From assembly GCF_001426665.1 (NCBI RefSeq), contig NZ_LMEY01000001.1:1205179-1269178 (forward strand): a stretch of 64,000 nt of DNA. The letters run 5' to 3'. The translations under genes were made by a program, and so were the position numbers. Positions 16,112 to 26,191 of the stretch are shown piece after piece. The DNA is from Rhizobium sp. Root1334. Its GTDB lineage: Bacteria > Pseudomonadota > Alphaproteobacteria > Rhizobiales > Rhizobiaceae. Under the pieces are notes generated by a model. The model had not been told where the DNA came from. It made no database searches and worked only from the letters and a program-made list of their open reading frames with translations. The number at the start of each line of letters is the position of its first letter. Positions within the stretch are counted from its first letter, which is position 1.

Positions 16112-18430
16112 ATGGCAGAGGCAACACAGACACGATACCGGGTGGAGGGCATGGATTGCGCCTCCTGCGCGGCCAAGATCGACACCGCAGTCCGGCGCAT
16201 GCCGGGCGTTTCGGATGTCTCGGTTTCGGTGACGGCAGGCACCATGACCGTGAAGCATGACGCGGTCAGCGACCTCACAGCCATTGCCAAGAAGGTCTCA
16301 GGTCTGGGCTACTCGGTCTCGCAGATCGCCGGCAAAACCACGCCGGTTGCCGAGGCAAAGCAAGCCTGCTGCGGCCACGATCATGGCGATCACAGCCATG
16401 CCGGTCACGATCATTCCAAGCATGGCGACCACGACGGCCATGATCACGCGGAACACGATCACAGCGGACACGACCATGCCAGCCATGCGGGGCACGACCA
16501 TTCGAAGCCCGCAGCCAAGGACACGATGGAAGGCCTGCACGGGCATGACCATGGCCCGTCAACCGGCCCCTGGTGGGCCAGCAAGAAAGGCAAGCTGACG
16601 ATCTTTTCAGGCGCCGCTTTGGTGAGCGCCTATGCTGTCGGCCATCTGGTGCCGTCGATCGCATCCTATGCTTTTATCGTTGCCATGCTGATCGGCCTCA
16701 TCCCGATTGCCCGGCGCGCCATCATGGCCGCGATGGCCGGAACGCCATTTTCGATCGAAATGCTGATGACGATTGCGGCGATCGGTGCCGTCATCATCGA
16801 TGCCGGCGAGGAGGCTGCAGCCGTGGTCTTCCTGTTCCTCGTCGGTGAGCTTCTCGAAGGCGTTGCCGCCGGGAAAGCGCGTCAAAGCATCCAGTCGCTG
16901 GCGGCATTGGTGCCGAAGGAGGCATTGCTCGAGGAAAACGGCCAGACACGGTCTGTTCCGGCCGAAAGCCTTGCCGTCGGCGCCACCATTCTGGTGCGCC
17001 CCGGCGACCGCATCTCTGCGGATGGTGTGATCCTGTCCGGCGAAAGCGCGATCGACGAGGCACCGGTGACTGGCGAAAGCACGCCGGTGCGCAAGGGCGT
17101 CGATGAAAAGGTGTTTGCCGGGACGATCAACGGCGATGCGGCATTGCGCGTTCGTGTCACGGCGACGGCTGCCGACAATACCATCGCCCGCGTCGTCAAG
17201 CTGGTCGAAGAGGCGCAGGAATCCAAGGCGCCGACTGAACGCTTCATCGACCGGTTCTCGCGTTACTACACGCCCGGTGTGGTGGTCGTTGCAGCGCTCG
17301 TTGCGGTCATCCCGCCGCTGTTCATGGGCGGCGCATGGGGTGAATGGGTCTACAAGGGTCTTGCCATCCTGCTGATCGGTTGCCCTTGCGCCCTGGTGAT
17401 CTCGACGCCCGCCGCCATCGCCGCCTCGCTTTCCGCCGGTGCCCGCCGCGGCCTGCTGCTCAAGGGCGGCGCCGTGTTGGAGACCCTGGGGACGATCAAT
17501 GCCGTGGCGCTGGACAAGACCGGCACGCTCACGGAAGGCAAACCGAAGGTCACGGACATCCTCGCCTTCGGCCATTCGGAACCGGACGTGCTGACCTTTG
17601 CCGCGGCTCTTGAGACCGGCTCCAGCCATCCTCTGGCCAAGGCAATCCTCGACCGGGCCGCGGCCGACAAGGTTGCCATTCCGGCGGTGTCCGATGCCAA
17701 GGCACTGGGCGGCAAGGGGGTGACGGCAACGGTCAACGGCAAGGCCGTCTTCCTCGGCTCGCCACAGGCAGCCGGCGACCGCATTGCGCTGTCGGCTGAG
17801 CAGACGGCACAGATCACTGCACTCAACGACGAGGGCAAGACCGTCTCGGTGCTGATCATCGGCGAGACGCTGGCCGGTGCGATCGCCATGCGCGACGAGC
17901 CACGCGCAGACGCCAAATCCGGGCTCAAGGCTCTGACGGATGCGGGCGTAAAAATCGTCATGCTAACCGGTGACAACAAGCGCACGGCCACCGCAATCGG
18001 CAAGCAGCTCGGCATCGAGGTGCGCGCTGAACTGATGCCGGAAGACAAGCAGCGGATCGTTGGCGAACTCAAGCAGCAGGGGTTTGTCGTCGCGAAGGTC
18101 GGGGACGGGATCAACGATGCACCGGCGCTGGCGGCGGCAGATATCGGCATCGCCATGGGCGGCGGCACCGACGTGGCGCTCGAAACCGCCGATGCCGCGG
18201 TGCTGCACGGCAGAGTCGGGGACGTTGCGCAGATGATCGACCTGTCGAAACGCACGATGGGCAATATCCGCCAGAACATCACCATTGCGCTTGGCCTGAA
18301 AGCCGTGTTCCTGGTGACCACCATCGCCGGTATTACCGGGCTCTGGCCGGCGATCCTGGCCGATACCGGCGCCACCGTGCTGGTGACAATCAACGCGCTC
18401 AGGCTGCTCGCGCCGGTACGCAGCGCTTGA
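16112..18430 (+). CDS. zntA: Zn/Cd/Pb-exporting P1B-type ATPase
   Basis: A 772-residue inner-membrane metal pump. An N-terminal HMA domain carries GMDCASC (residues 13-19). A linker of about 60 residues with roughly 20 histidines (repeated GHDH, SH and DH units) follows before the first helix. The transport motif is CPC at 424-426 (IGCPCALVIS), the phosphorylated aspartate is D468 in DKTGTLTEG, then SSHPLAKAI, MLTGDNKRTA and VGDGINDAPAL. CPC plus the MerR partner indicates Zn2+/Cd2+/Pb2+ efflux (P1B-2). AGGAAG precedes the start. Confidence 0.96.
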   Translation: MAEATQTRYRVEGMDCASCAAKIDTAVRRMPGVSDVSVSVTAGTMTVKHDAVSDLTAIAKKVSGLGYSVSQIAGKTTPVAEAKQACCGHDHGDHSHAGHDHSKHGDHDGHDHAEHDHSGHDHASHAGHDHSKPAAKDTMEGLHGHDHGPSTGPWWASKKGKLTIFSGAALVSAYAVGHLVPSIASYAFIVAMLIGLIPIARRAIMAAMAGTPFSIEMLMTIAAIGAVIIDAGEEAAAVVFLFLVGELLEGVAAGKARQSIQSLAALVPKEALLEENGQTRSVPAESLAVGATILVRPGDRISADGVILSGESAIDEAPVTGESTPVRKGVDEKVFAGTINGDAALRVRVTATAADNTIARVVKLVEEAQESKAPTERFIDRFSRYYTPGVVVVAALVAVIPPLFMGGAWGEWVYKGLAILLIGCPCALVISTPAAIAASLSAGARRGLLLKGGAVLETLGTINAVALDKTGTLTEGKPKVTDILAFGHSEPDVLTFAAALETGSSHPLAKAILDRAAADKVAIPAVSDAKALGGKGVTATVNGKAVFLGSPQAAGDRIALSAEQTAQITALNDEGKTVSVLIIGETLAGAIAMRDEPRADAKSGLKALTDAGVKIVMLTGDNKRTATAIGKQLGIEVRAELMPEDKQRIVGELKQQGFVVAKVGDGINDAPALAAADIGIAMGGGTDVALETADAAVLHGRVGDVAQMIDLSKRTMGNIRQNITIALGLKAVFLVTTIAGITGLWPAILADTGATVLVTINALRLLAPVRSA

Positions 18431-18439
18431 TAGTCAAAG

Positions 18440-18466
18440 ACCGGCGGCAGCGATGCCGCCGGTTTC
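18440..18466. terminator. Bidirectional hairpin terminator
   Basis: ACCGGCGGCA-GCGA-TGCCGCCGGT followed by TTTC forms a perfect 10-bp stem with a four-base loop between the convergent ATPase and alpha/beta-hydrolase genes. Confidence 0.8.
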
Positions 18467-20113
18467 TCAATCCCGCTTCGAAACCATCTCCTTCAGCCGC
18501 TCGATATCACCAGACGCCAGCCCTTGAGGATCGGTGACAGCCACCCAGGCATCGATGTAGTGCTCCGGAGCATAGACATGCCCGTAGCCCATCGGCGATG
18601 TGGTCGCCATCGCCATATCGAGCGCCAGTTGCAGCATGGTGACGATCGGATACCAGGCAAGATAGGGCGAGACATCGGGGCCACGCGGCTGCTTCATCCA
18701 GTCCGGTTCCCGGTAGAAGGAATGCGGATCGAAGAAAGTCACCGGATCGCTCGCATATTGCAGATAGACGATCCGCATCGGCCCCCATTTGGCGCCCGGA
18801 ATATCCAGCGCATTCTTCTGGGCCGTGAAGCGGATGACGGAACTGTCGCGGAAGCGTGGCAGCCAAGCCGGAGACCCCGGCTCGCGGCCTGCGGTCACCG
18901 ATTTCCAGCCGGCGGTTTCGAAGGGTGGACCGCTCCACAGCGCGCCCTGAAAGGGATCGCCGATCACATCGAAGAGATCGGCCGAACGCTCGGAATTCAT
19001 GGCACCGAGGCTGAGGCCATGCAGATAGAGTTTGGGTCGCTTGTCCTTCGGAAGTGTCGTCCAGTAGCCATAGACCGCCTTGAACAGCGCCTCGCCTGCC
19101 TCGGCGCCATAGCTTGGCTCGACCAGCAGTGACAGCCAGCTGGTCAGGTAGGAATATTGCAGAGCGACACTCGCCACATCGCCGCGCTGCAGATATTCGA
19201 CCGTATCCATGGCTGCCGGATCGACCCAGCCGGTGCCGGTCGGCACGACGACGATCAGCGTCGCGCGCTCGAAGGCGCCGGTCCGCTTGAGCTCGGCAAG
19301 CGCCAGCGCCGCCCTTTCCTTGGCGGTTTTCGCTGCATTCAGGCCGACATAGACACGGATCGGCTCCAATGCCGGTTGGTGCAGGAAGGCGCTGATCTTA
19401 TCAGCCGTCGGACCGGAGGCGACGAATTCGCGGCCACGAAAACCCAGATCATGCCACGGAACGAGCGACGCGGCACTGCCGGTTTTCAAGGGATTCGCTG
19501 GCGGCGCCAGATCACTGTCGATCAGGGCATCCAGTTCGCGAAACGAGGAGTCGGCAAGCCGCAAACCGGCTTTAAGCAGCAAGCCATCGGCGATCGACCA
19601 GAACAGGGCGGCGGCCAGAAGGATGCCGAACAGCCGGGCGATGGGCTTGGGGGTCACATGCTCGAACCTACGCGAGAGAAAGGCGAACGTCATCCGGAAC
19701 AGGCGAGCGAGTGCAATCAGGACGATGAAAACGAAAAGGGCGATCAGCGCGAGTTTGACCGGTTCGGCAGTCTCCACTGGATCGAGCCCCATCAGGCTGC
19801 GCACGGAGTTTTGCCAGCGGGCAGCCTGCCAGAGAAATGCGATCGCTATTCCGGCGCACCCGGCAATTGCCAAAACCTTGGCAACACGATCGATCTTTGG
19901 CGGCAAGGCAGGAAGCTCCAGATAGAGCCAGAGCCAACGTCCAAACACGCCGAGGCCATATCCGGCCGCCAGCGAACAACCGGACAGCACGCCCTGCAGC
20001 ACATACGGCCGAGGAATGAGGCTCGGCGTCAGCGACACCGCAAAGAAGAGGATGCCAATCAGCAAACCCGGTAGCGACAGTGATGCCCATACACGCAACA
20101 GATAGTTTTGCAT
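18467..20113 (-). CDS. Membrane-anchored alpha/beta-hydrolase family protein (Abhydrolase_9)
   Basis: A 548-residue protein. The N-terminal half has four or five hydrophobic helices beginning with LLIGILFFAVSLTPSLIPRPYVLQG, the signature of the Abhydrolase_9 N-terminal domain. The C-terminal half is a predicted alpha/beta hydrolase with a nucleophile elbow in YLHGLSLGAMNS. The catalytic domain probably sits on one face of the inner membrane; the substrate is not known for this family. It converges on the ATPase gene and shares its terminator. Upstream, the deaminase gene ends only 43 bp away on the other side of its start, so the two are separate units or the tail of one operon. Confidence 0.85.
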   Translation of the reverse strand: MQNYLLRVWASLSLPGLLIGILFFAVSLTPSLIPRPYVLQGVLSGCSLAAGYGLGVFGRWLWLYLELPALPPKIDRVAKVLAIAGCAGIAIAFLWQAARWQNSVRSLMGLDPVETAEPVKLALIALFVFIVLIALARLFRMTFAFLSRRFEHVTPKPIARLFGILLAAALFWSIADGLLLKAGLRLADSSFRELDALIDSDLAPPANPLKTGSAASLVPWHDLGFRGREFVASGPTADKISAFLHQPALEPIRVYVGLNAAKTAKERAALALAELKRTGAFERATLIVVVPTGTGWVDPAAMDTVEYLQRGDVASVALQYSYLTSWLSLLVEPSYGAEAGEALFKAVYGYWTTLPKDKRPKLYLHGLSLGAMNSERSADLFDVIGDPFQGALWSGPPFETAGWKSVTAGREPGSPAWLPRFRDSSVIRFTAQKNALDIPGAKWGPMRIVYLQYASDPVTFFDPHSFYREPDWMKQPRGPDVSPYLAWYPIVTMLQLALDMAMATTSPMGYGHVYAPEHYIDAWVAVTDPQGLASGDIERLKEMVSKRD

Positions 20114-20156
20114 CTCACCCCTCTGGCTGGATCAGCCGCAGTCAACGCGTGCGGGC

Positions 20157-20624
20157 TTATCCCTGCTGCATTTCCCGCCAGAAATCATAGATATCGGCCT
20201 CTCCCTCAGGCCGCACCGGAAGATAGGAAAACGTCATCTGCTGATCCGCAAACGGTTTGCGCAGATCGGCATAGAGCGGTGCCGAAGTCAGGCCGTAGGG
20301 TGCACCGTCTTCATTCGAATAGGCGTAGAAAATGTCGGTGATGCCGGCCAGCCGCATGGCGGCAAGGCACATCGGGCATGGATGGCCGCTGGCATAGACG
20401 GAAGCCCCCTTGAGAGTGGCCGAGCCGCGCTTCATGGCCGCCGCACGCACCGCCACCAGCTCGGCATGGGCCGTCGGATCGTGCGTTTCCATCACGCCGT
20501 TGACACCGGTCGCCAACACCTCTCCATCGAGGACCAGCACGGCACCAAACGGCCGTCCACCCTTGCGAACATTATCGCGGGCAAGCGCGATGGCCTGGGT
20601 CATGAAGCGATCTGCGTCCGGCAT
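20157..20624 (-). CDS. Nucleoside/nucleobase deaminase (CMP/dCMP-type zinc-binding fold)
   Basis: A 155-residue protein of the cytidine-deaminase superfamily. The zinc site is formed by the HAE of PTAHAELVAVRAA and the CPMC of SGHPCPMCLAAMRLAG. Family members of this length include guanine deaminases and TadA relatives; the FYAYSNEDGAPYG region and small size favour a free-base or nucleoside deaminase over a tRNA enzyme. The start at 20624 has AAGGAGGA in front. It is downstream of macB and co-directional (76 bp). Confidence 0.85.
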   Translation of the reverse strand: MPDADRFMTQAIALARDNVRKGGRPFGAVLVLDGEVLATGVNGVMETHDPTAHAELVAVRAAAMKRGSATLKGASVYASGHPCPMCLAAMRLAGITDIFYAYSNEDGAPYGLTSAPLYADLRKPFADQQMTFSYLPVRPEGEADIYDFWREMQQG

Positions 20625-20700
20625 GGTTTCCTCCTTCAGCCTTTGCACCAATGGAAACGATCAGGCGCACGGCGTCAACCGCTGGCAGATGGAACGCTGA

Positions 20701-22647
20701 TCAGGTGGAGGCCAGTGCTACGGCAGGCTGCAGGCGCGAGGCGTTGTAGGCCGGCAGGTAGCCGAAGATCAGCCCAGTGAGGAAGGCGCTGCCGAAGGCG
20801 AGAATGACCGGGCCGGGAGCGAAGCTGACGGCAATGCCGAAAGCCTGAGCCACAGCACCGATGCTCAGCCCCAACCCAACGCCAATCAGACCACCGAGCG
20901 CCGAAACCACCAGCGCTTCGACAATGAACTGGGTGAGGATGTCGCGGCCCCTCGCCCCCGTCGCCATGCGGATGCCGATTTCGCGGGTACGCTCTGTGAC
21001 GGAGACCAGCATGATGTTCATGACGCCGATGCCGCCGACGAGCAGTGAGATGGCAGCGATGGAGCCGAGGAAAACCTTGAGAATGTTAGACGTTTCTGTG
21101 AACGTCTCGCGGATTGCGGCCATGTTGATGATCTGCGTGTCCTGGCGCTTGTGGCGTTCGTCCAGCAGCGCCTGGATCTGGTCCTGCGTGACATTGATGG
21201 CGCTGCCGTCCTTCACCTGCACGGTGATGGAGCGGACATTCCTTGCCCCGAACAGGCGCAGGTTGCCGGTCGATAACGGCACCAGAACCGTATCGTCCTG
21301 GTCGTTGCCACCAGCACTGGCCCCCTTCTTCGACATCACGCCAATCACCTGGAAGGGGATGTTCTTGATGAGAATGTACTGCCCGATCGGATCGGCGCCA
21401 TCGGGAAACAACGCATCGGCGACAGTCCGGCCCAACACCGCGACGGTGGCATAGGCGTCCATGTCCGTCTTTTCGAGGAATGCTCCATCCTCGACGGTCC
21501 AGGATTTGGCCTTTGGGAATTGCGGCACCGTGCCGTTGACCGTCGTCTGGGTATCGAGATTGCCGGCCCTGACCGTCAAGGTGCTCGACATTTCCGGCAC
21601 CGCGAAGCTGATATTGGGCAGTTCCAGAATGGCATCGGCATCCGACGGGATCAGCGAGACGATGCTGCCCCCTTCCCCGCCACGGAAATTCGACATGTTG
21701 GGCCGCACGACCAGGAGATCAGACCCCATGGCGGCGATGCGGCTCAGAACCGAGTCCTGCGCGCCCGTGCCGATCGCCAGCATCGCGACAACGGAACTGA
21801 CGCCGATGACGATACCCAGCAGAGTGAGGATGGTGCGAAACAGATTGGCCCTGAGCGCCCTAAACGACATGCGCACGGCTTCTGCCACATCAGTGACGAT
21901 GGCGGCTTTTCCGGCCTTTCGGGCCGTAAGCTGTGGCTTGGCGCGACCGATGCGGCGGACATTGCCGGGAATACGGTCTGCGACGATCAGGCCGTCGCTG
22001 ATCTCGATGACGCGATCGGCGGATTCGGCGAGTTCGGGCGCGTGCGTAATGATGATGACGGTGTGACCGTCCTCGTTCATCTGCCGCAGCGTCGCCATCA
22101 CTTCCTTGCCACTCTGGCTGTCGAGCGCGCCAGTCGGCTCGTCTGCGAGAATGATCTGTCCGCCGTTCATCAGCGCACGGGCAATCGACACCCGCTGCTG
22201 CTGGCCGCCGGACAGCTGATTGGGCAGATGATCGAGCCGGTCTCCGAGACGCAGCGAACGTAGCAGCATGCTGGCCCGTTCCTCCCGCTCCCGCGACGGC
22301 ATGCCGGCATAGATGGCGGGGATTTCGACATTTTCCTGCGCGGTTGCGGTCGGCACCAGATTATAGCTCTGGAAGACGAAACCGAACAGCTGGCGACGCC
22401 TCGCCGCCAGCTCGTCGGCGTTCAAATCCGAAACATCCTCGCCTTCGAGCAGATATTCGCCACCGGTCGGCGTATCGAGACAGCCGAGAATGTTCATCAG
22501 CGTCGACTTGCCCGAACCGGACGCGCCGACGATAGCGACGAATTCGCCCGGCTGGATATCGAGTGAGACGCCGCGCAGCACCTCGACGGCCACGTCGCCA
22601 TTGACGAAGGTCTTGCGGATGTCCTTGAGCGAAATAAGCGGAGCCAT
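20701..22647 (-). CDS. macB: MacB-type ABC exporter (ATPase-permease fusion)
   Basis: A 648-residue fusion protein. Residues about 1-230 are an ABC ATPase with Walker [13 protein letters not shown], signature [15 protein letters not shown] and Walker [14 protein letters not shown]. The rest is the MacB permease: a transmembrane helix near 270, a large periplasmic domain, then three helices with the FtsX-like [23 protein letters not shown] segment. It works with a MacA adaptor and an outer-membrane channel to expel macrolides, peptides or lipids. It starts 11 bp after macA ends. Confidence 0.94.
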   Translation of the reverse strand: MAPLISLKDIRKTFVNGDVAVEVLRGVSLDIQPGEFVAIVGASGSGKSTLMNILGCLDTPTGGEYLLEGEDVSDLNADELAARRRQLFGFVFQSYNLVPTATAQENVEIPAIYAGMPSREREERASMLLRSLRLGDRLDHLPNQLSGGQQQRVSIARALMNGGQIILADEPTGALDSQSGKEVMATLRQMNEDGHTVIIITHAPELAESADRVIEISDGLIVADRIPGNVRRIGRAKPQLTARKAGKAAIVTDVAEAVRMSFRALRANLFRTILTLLGIVIGVSSVVAMLAIGTGAQDSVLSRIAAMGSDLLVVRPNMSNFRGGEGGSIVSLIPSDADAILELPNISFAVPEMSSTLTVRAGNLDTQTTVNGTVPQFPKAKSWTVEDGAFLEKTDMDAYATVAVLGRTVADALFPDGADPIGQYILIKNIPFQVIGVMSKKGASAGGNDQDDTVLVPLSTGNLRLFGARNVRSITVQVKDGSAINVTQDQIQALLDERHKRQDTQIINMAAIRETFTETSNILKVFLGSIAAISLLVGGIGVMNIMLVSVTERTREIGIRMATGARGRDILTQFIVEALVVSALGGLIGVGLGLSIGAVAQAFGIAVSFAPGPVILAFGSAFLTGLIFGYLPAYNASRLQPAVALAST

Positions 22648-22658
22648 CGGGTGTGCTC

Positions 22659-23906
22659 TTAGAACATTGGCGGCATGCCACGCCGCGAATTGCCACGGCC
22701 CGACGATGCAGACCTGTCACCGGAACCCGCGCCGACGACGATCATATCGCCTTCACCAAGGCCCTGCTTGATTTCAACGCGCACGCGATTGCGGATTCCG
22801 GTCTCCACCTTGCGGGTTTCATGGGCGCCGGAAGCCGTGACGACAGTGACTTCCCCGGACGTGCGGTCCTTGCCGAAATGGACGGCGGCGGCCGGTACAG
22901 TCAGCACATCCTTCGCCGATGACTCGACGAAAAAGACCTGTGCCGTCATGTTCATCATCAGCGTGCCATCCGGATTGGGCACGTCGAACAGGGCGTAATA
23001 GAGCACGACATTGTTTTCGGTGGCAGGCGTTGGCTTGATCTGGCGCAGAGTGCCCGGATAACGCTGGCCGGGCTGTCCAAGCAGGGTGAAATAGGCGTTC
23101 ATCCCCACTTTGAGCTTGCCGACATCGGCTTCGGACACCTCAGCTTCGACCGTCATGGTCGAGAGATCACCAATGGTGACGATGGTCGGCGCGGTCTGGT
23201 TGGAATTGAGCGTCTGACCTTCCTTGGCCGACGTATTGATGATCGTTCCGGTCAAAGGCGCATAGATTTTGGTATAGCCCAGGCTGATGCGGGCATCCTT
23301 GAGCGTTGCCTGCTGCTTGCGGACCTGGGCTTTCAGCGCATCGACATTGGCCTCGGCTGTCGCCAGGGCCGCGACCGCCTCATCGAGCGCCGACTGGGCG
23401 GCGCTGTTGCCTGCAACGAGGGCGCGCTGGCGCGTCAGCGTGGCGCTGGCCAGCACCACCTGTGCCGATTTGTCGATCATCTGGGCCTCAAGATTGGCAA
23501 GCTCGGCCTCCGCAATCTCGATCTGCGTTTCGATGGAGGCGCTATCGATCTCGGCGATCAACTGGCCTTCCTTGACACTGTCGCCAATCTCGACCTTGAG
23601 GCTCTTCAGCTGACCGGAAACCTGGGCACCGACATCAACATCCTTGATGGGACTCAAGAGACCGGATGCGGTGACGCTGTTTTCGATATCGCCGCGCACA
23701 GGCACTTCGGTCACGACGGCGTCTGCCGCTTCCTGCTTGCCGTAGACCGACCAGCCATACCAGCCTGCAGCGCCGAGAAGGAGGACGGGAAGGACCAGCC
23801 AGCGTTTGCGTGTGCGCCGGCGCTTGCTGCGGGCCGGCATCGGCTGGGCAGCGGCGGCCTCCTGTTCTTCAAGCGCAGGGGCAATTTTCCGGGTGGCATC
23901 CGCCAT
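22659..23906 (-). CDS. macA: MacA-like periplasmic adaptor (HlyD/RND family)
   Basis: A 415-residue membrane-fusion protein. A basic cytoplasmic N-terminus ([10 protein letters not shown]) precedes one transmembrane helix near residue 40. The lipoyl halves are seen around [25 protein letters not shown] and [17 protein letters not shown], with a long alpha-hairpin between them (about residues 115-195, rich in A, L, E and Q). A beta-barrel and membrane-proximal domain complete it. It bridges MacB and an outer-membrane factor that is not encoded here. Confidence 0.93.
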   Translation of the reverse strand: MADATRKIAPALEEQEAAAAQPMPARSKRRRTRKRWLVLPVLLLGAAGWYGWSVYGKQEAADAVVTEVPVRGDIENSVTASGLLSPIKDVDVGAQVSGQLKSLKVEIGDSVKEGQLIAEIDSASIETQIEIAEAELANLEAQMIDKSAQVVLASATLTRQRALVAGNSAAQSALDEAVAALATAEANVDALKAQVRKQQATLKDARISLGYTKIYAPLTGTIINTSAKEGQTLNSNQTAPTIVTIGDLSTMTVEAEVSEADVGKLKVGMNAYFTLLGQPGQRYPGTLRQIKPTPATENNVVLYYALFDVPNPDGTLMMNMTAQVFFVESSAKDVLTVPAAAVHFGKDRTSGEVTVVTASGAHETRKVETGIRNRVRVEIKQGLGEGDMIVVGAGSGDRSASSGRGNSRRGMPPMF

Positions 23907-24073
23907 TCACATCTCTTTCGAATTCAATCGGGCGTTGGGTCGTCACTTTTCGCGACTGCTAGATTGAAACTACGCCATAATGAAGTCCAACGACATGAAA
24001 TCTCTGTAATCTTTCCCGTTTTTCGTTTCGCAATGTTTCCGCAGCACCGGCAGCGCGACGGAATTTTCGCACG

Positions 24074-24102
24074 AAAAACCGGCGGGGTGAACCGCCGGTT
24101 TT
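24074..24102 (-). terminator. Rho-independent terminator after the small secreted-protein gene
   Basis: AAAACCGGCGG-GGTGAA-CCGCCGGTTTT forms an 11-bp stem; the minus-strand product ends in a U-run, 33 bp after the stop of the 82-aa gene. Confidence 0.75.
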
Positions 24103-24134
24103 GTCAAAGACGATATATCTGCAGGACGGCCGGC

Positions 24135-24383
24135 TCAGTCGCAGACCCGGATGCGCTTGACGATCAGGTTGCCGTAATAATCGTACTTGCGGACCTTCTT
24201 GATCCAGCAATTGGGTTCATAATAGGTCTTCTTGTAGGAGTGGCGTCTCTGGGGCTGGCTGTAACCGCCACCATAATAACCATCATTGTAGCTGCCCCCA
24301 TAGTAACCGCCCGCCTGCGATGGTGCCGCGAAGGACACGGCTGAGACCGTGGCAACGATGGAAGCGATGATCAGGTTACGCAT
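24135..24383 (-). CDS. Small secreted Gly/Tyr-rich protein of unknown function
   Basis: An 82-residue protein with a clear Sec signal peptide (MRNLIIASIVATVSAVSFAAPSQA, cleavage after AQA-like SQA near residue 24). The mature part starts with a GGYYGG-rich stretch (about residues 25-43), then a basic segment and a C-terminal domain with two cysteines (NCWIKKVRKYDYYG ... RIRVCD) that could form one disulfide in the periplasm. It has a GGAGGAAAG site and its own terminator, so it is very likely expressed. I do not recognise a function. Confidence 0.8.
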   Translation of the reverse strand: MRNLIIASIVATVSAVSFAAPSQAGGYYGGSYNDGYYGGGYSQPQRRHSYKKTYYEPNCWIKKVRKYDYYGNLIVKRIRVCD

Positions 24384-24554
24384 GGTGGTCTTTCCTCCGG
24401 GCTGGATGAGCCAGCCTCATCCTTGAGAGAGACAATCCCACAATGAAAACAACGCGACAGTTCCCGATGGAACAGGGTTGGCGCGCCAATGGGTTAGCCC
24501 CCGCGCTCACGAACGCATAAACTTTGTAGAGCTGCAAATAGACCCTTGGCGGCG

Positions 24555-26129
24555 CTAGAAAAGCTTCCAGGCGATCGCAATGAGCGCGGCCGCAATCACC
24601 CAGAGCGCCACGCGGCCTGACCGGCTGTGGCGCGCCTCGGAACGACCGATGGCTTCGGCGGTCTCTGCGTCGAAACGCAGCCCGTTTTCGGCCATGGATG
24701 TCAGATCGCGCGAAAACTTTTCCGTCTTGGCGGCGATCTCAGGCGCTGCTTCGGCAAGGCGTAAAGCCGCGTGCAACCCCTCCTTGACGTCTCCTAGAAT
24801 ACGCTTGGGGCCGAGATTGTCGCGGATCCAGGCGCCGACCACCGGCTCGGACGCTTTCCACATATTGAAGCGCGGATTGAGCGTACGGGCGACACCCTCA
24901 ACGACAACCATGGTCTTTTGCAGCATCACCAGCTCGGGCCGCGTCTCCATGTCGAACAGATGGGTGACTTCGAACAACAGTGTCAGCAGCTTGGCCATGG
25001 AAATGGTTTCGGCCGGCTGGCCGTGGATCGGCTCGCCGATAGCGCGGATCGCCTGCGCAAAACTGGCGACATCGTGGTGAGACGGCACGTAACCCGCCTC
25101 GAAATGCACGTCGGCGACGCGGCGGTAATCGCGAGTGATGAAGCCATAGAGAATTTCGGCGAGGAAGCGGCGCTCCTTCTTGCCGAGTCGGCCGACAATA
25201 CCAAAATCGACAGCGACGATCATGCCCTGCGGATCGACGAACAGGTTGCCCTGGTGCATGTCGGCATGGAAGAAGCCATCGCGCAGCGTGTGGCGCAGGA
25301 AGGACTGGATCAGCGTATCGGCGAGCGCATCAAGATCGTGGCCGGCTTGGCGCAGCCCTTCGACATCAGACATCTTGGTGCCGTCGATCCACTCCATCGT
25401 CACGACGTCGCGGCCGGTGCGTTCCCAATCGACCTTCGGTACCCGGAAGCCCGGATCATCGGCGGCGTTTTCACCGAGTTCCGACAGAGCCGCTGCTTCA
25501 AGCCGCAAATCCATCTCGATCTTGGTGGTCTGCTCCAGCGTCTTCGTCACCTCGACTGGCCGCAGCCGGCGGGTATGCGGCAGGAAGCGCTCCTGCAGGC
25601 CGGCAACGAGAAACATCGCTTCTAGGTCATGGGCAAACCGTTGGCGCACGCCAGGGCGGATGACCTTGACCGCGACCTTCCGTTCGACGCCATCCTTCAG
25701 CACTGTGGCCGGATGAACCTGCGCAATCGAGGCGGCGGCGATCGGATCGCCAAATTGGGTATAGAGTTCGGCAACCGGGCGGCCGAGTGAGGCCTCAATG
25801 GCGGCACGCGCTTCCTCCACCGGAAACGTCGCCATGCGATCCTGCAGGAAGGACAGGTCTTCAGCAAATTCGGCACCGACGACATCAGGACGGGTGGCAA
25901 GGAACTGGCCGATCTTCACATAGGATGGACCAAGGCGTTCGATCGCCCGGGCCAGCCGGTCGCTGCGATCCTCCTGTCTGGCGCGACGCCGTGCGAAGAG
26001 GCCTGCGAAGGACTGTGCGGCCTTTGGCAAGGCCGGCATGTCTTCCGACGGAAGCGCCGACACGACGCCTTCGCGCACCAGAACCCAGCCGATCCGGACA
26101 AGGCGAAGATAAGCTCCAGGCGCGCTCAT
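24555..26129 (-). CDS. ubiB: Ubiquinone biosynthesis kinase-like protein UbiB
   Basis: A 524-residue ADCK/ABC1-family atypical kinase needed for coenzyme Q synthesis. Conserved parts are KIGQFLATRPDVVG (the KxGQ motif), an ATP-site segment ASIAQVHPATVLKDG, HADMHQGNLFV (catalytic loop) and VAVDFGIVGRL (DFG-like). One or two hydrophobic helices at the C-terminus (RVALWVIAAALIAIAWKLF) anchor it to the membrane. It lies 62 bp downstream of ubiE on the same strand. Confidence 0.96.
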   Translation of the reverse strand: MSAPGAYLRLVRIGWVLVREGVVSALPSEDMPALPKAAQSFAGLFARRRARQEDRSDRLARAIERLGPSYVKIGQFLATRPDVVGAEFAEDLSFLQDRMATFPVEEARAAIEASLGRPVAELYTQFGDPIAAASIAQVHPATVLKDGVERKVAVKVIRPGVRQRFAHDLEAMFLVAGLQERFLPHTRRLRPVEVTKTLEQTTKIEMDLRLEAAALSELGENAADDPGFRVPKVDWERTGRDVVTMEWIDGTKMSDVEGLRQAGHDLDALADTLIQSFLRHTLRDGFFHADMHQGNLFVDPQGMIVAVDFGIVGRLGKKERRFLAEILYGFITRDYRRVADVHFEAGYVPSHHDVASFAQAIRAIGEPIHGQPAETISMAKLLTLLFEVTHLFDMETRPELVMLQKTMVVVEGVARTLNPRFNMWKASEPVVGAWIRDNLGPKRILGDVKEGLHAALRLAEAAPEIAAKTEKFSRDLTSMAENGLRFDAETAEAIGRSEARHSRSGRVALWVIAAALIAIAWKLF

Positions 26130-26191
26130 AACGGCTTGCCGCCGCGCCGGGGCAGCCCCTCAGAGCGCTTCACGAGAATGGATATCATGCG

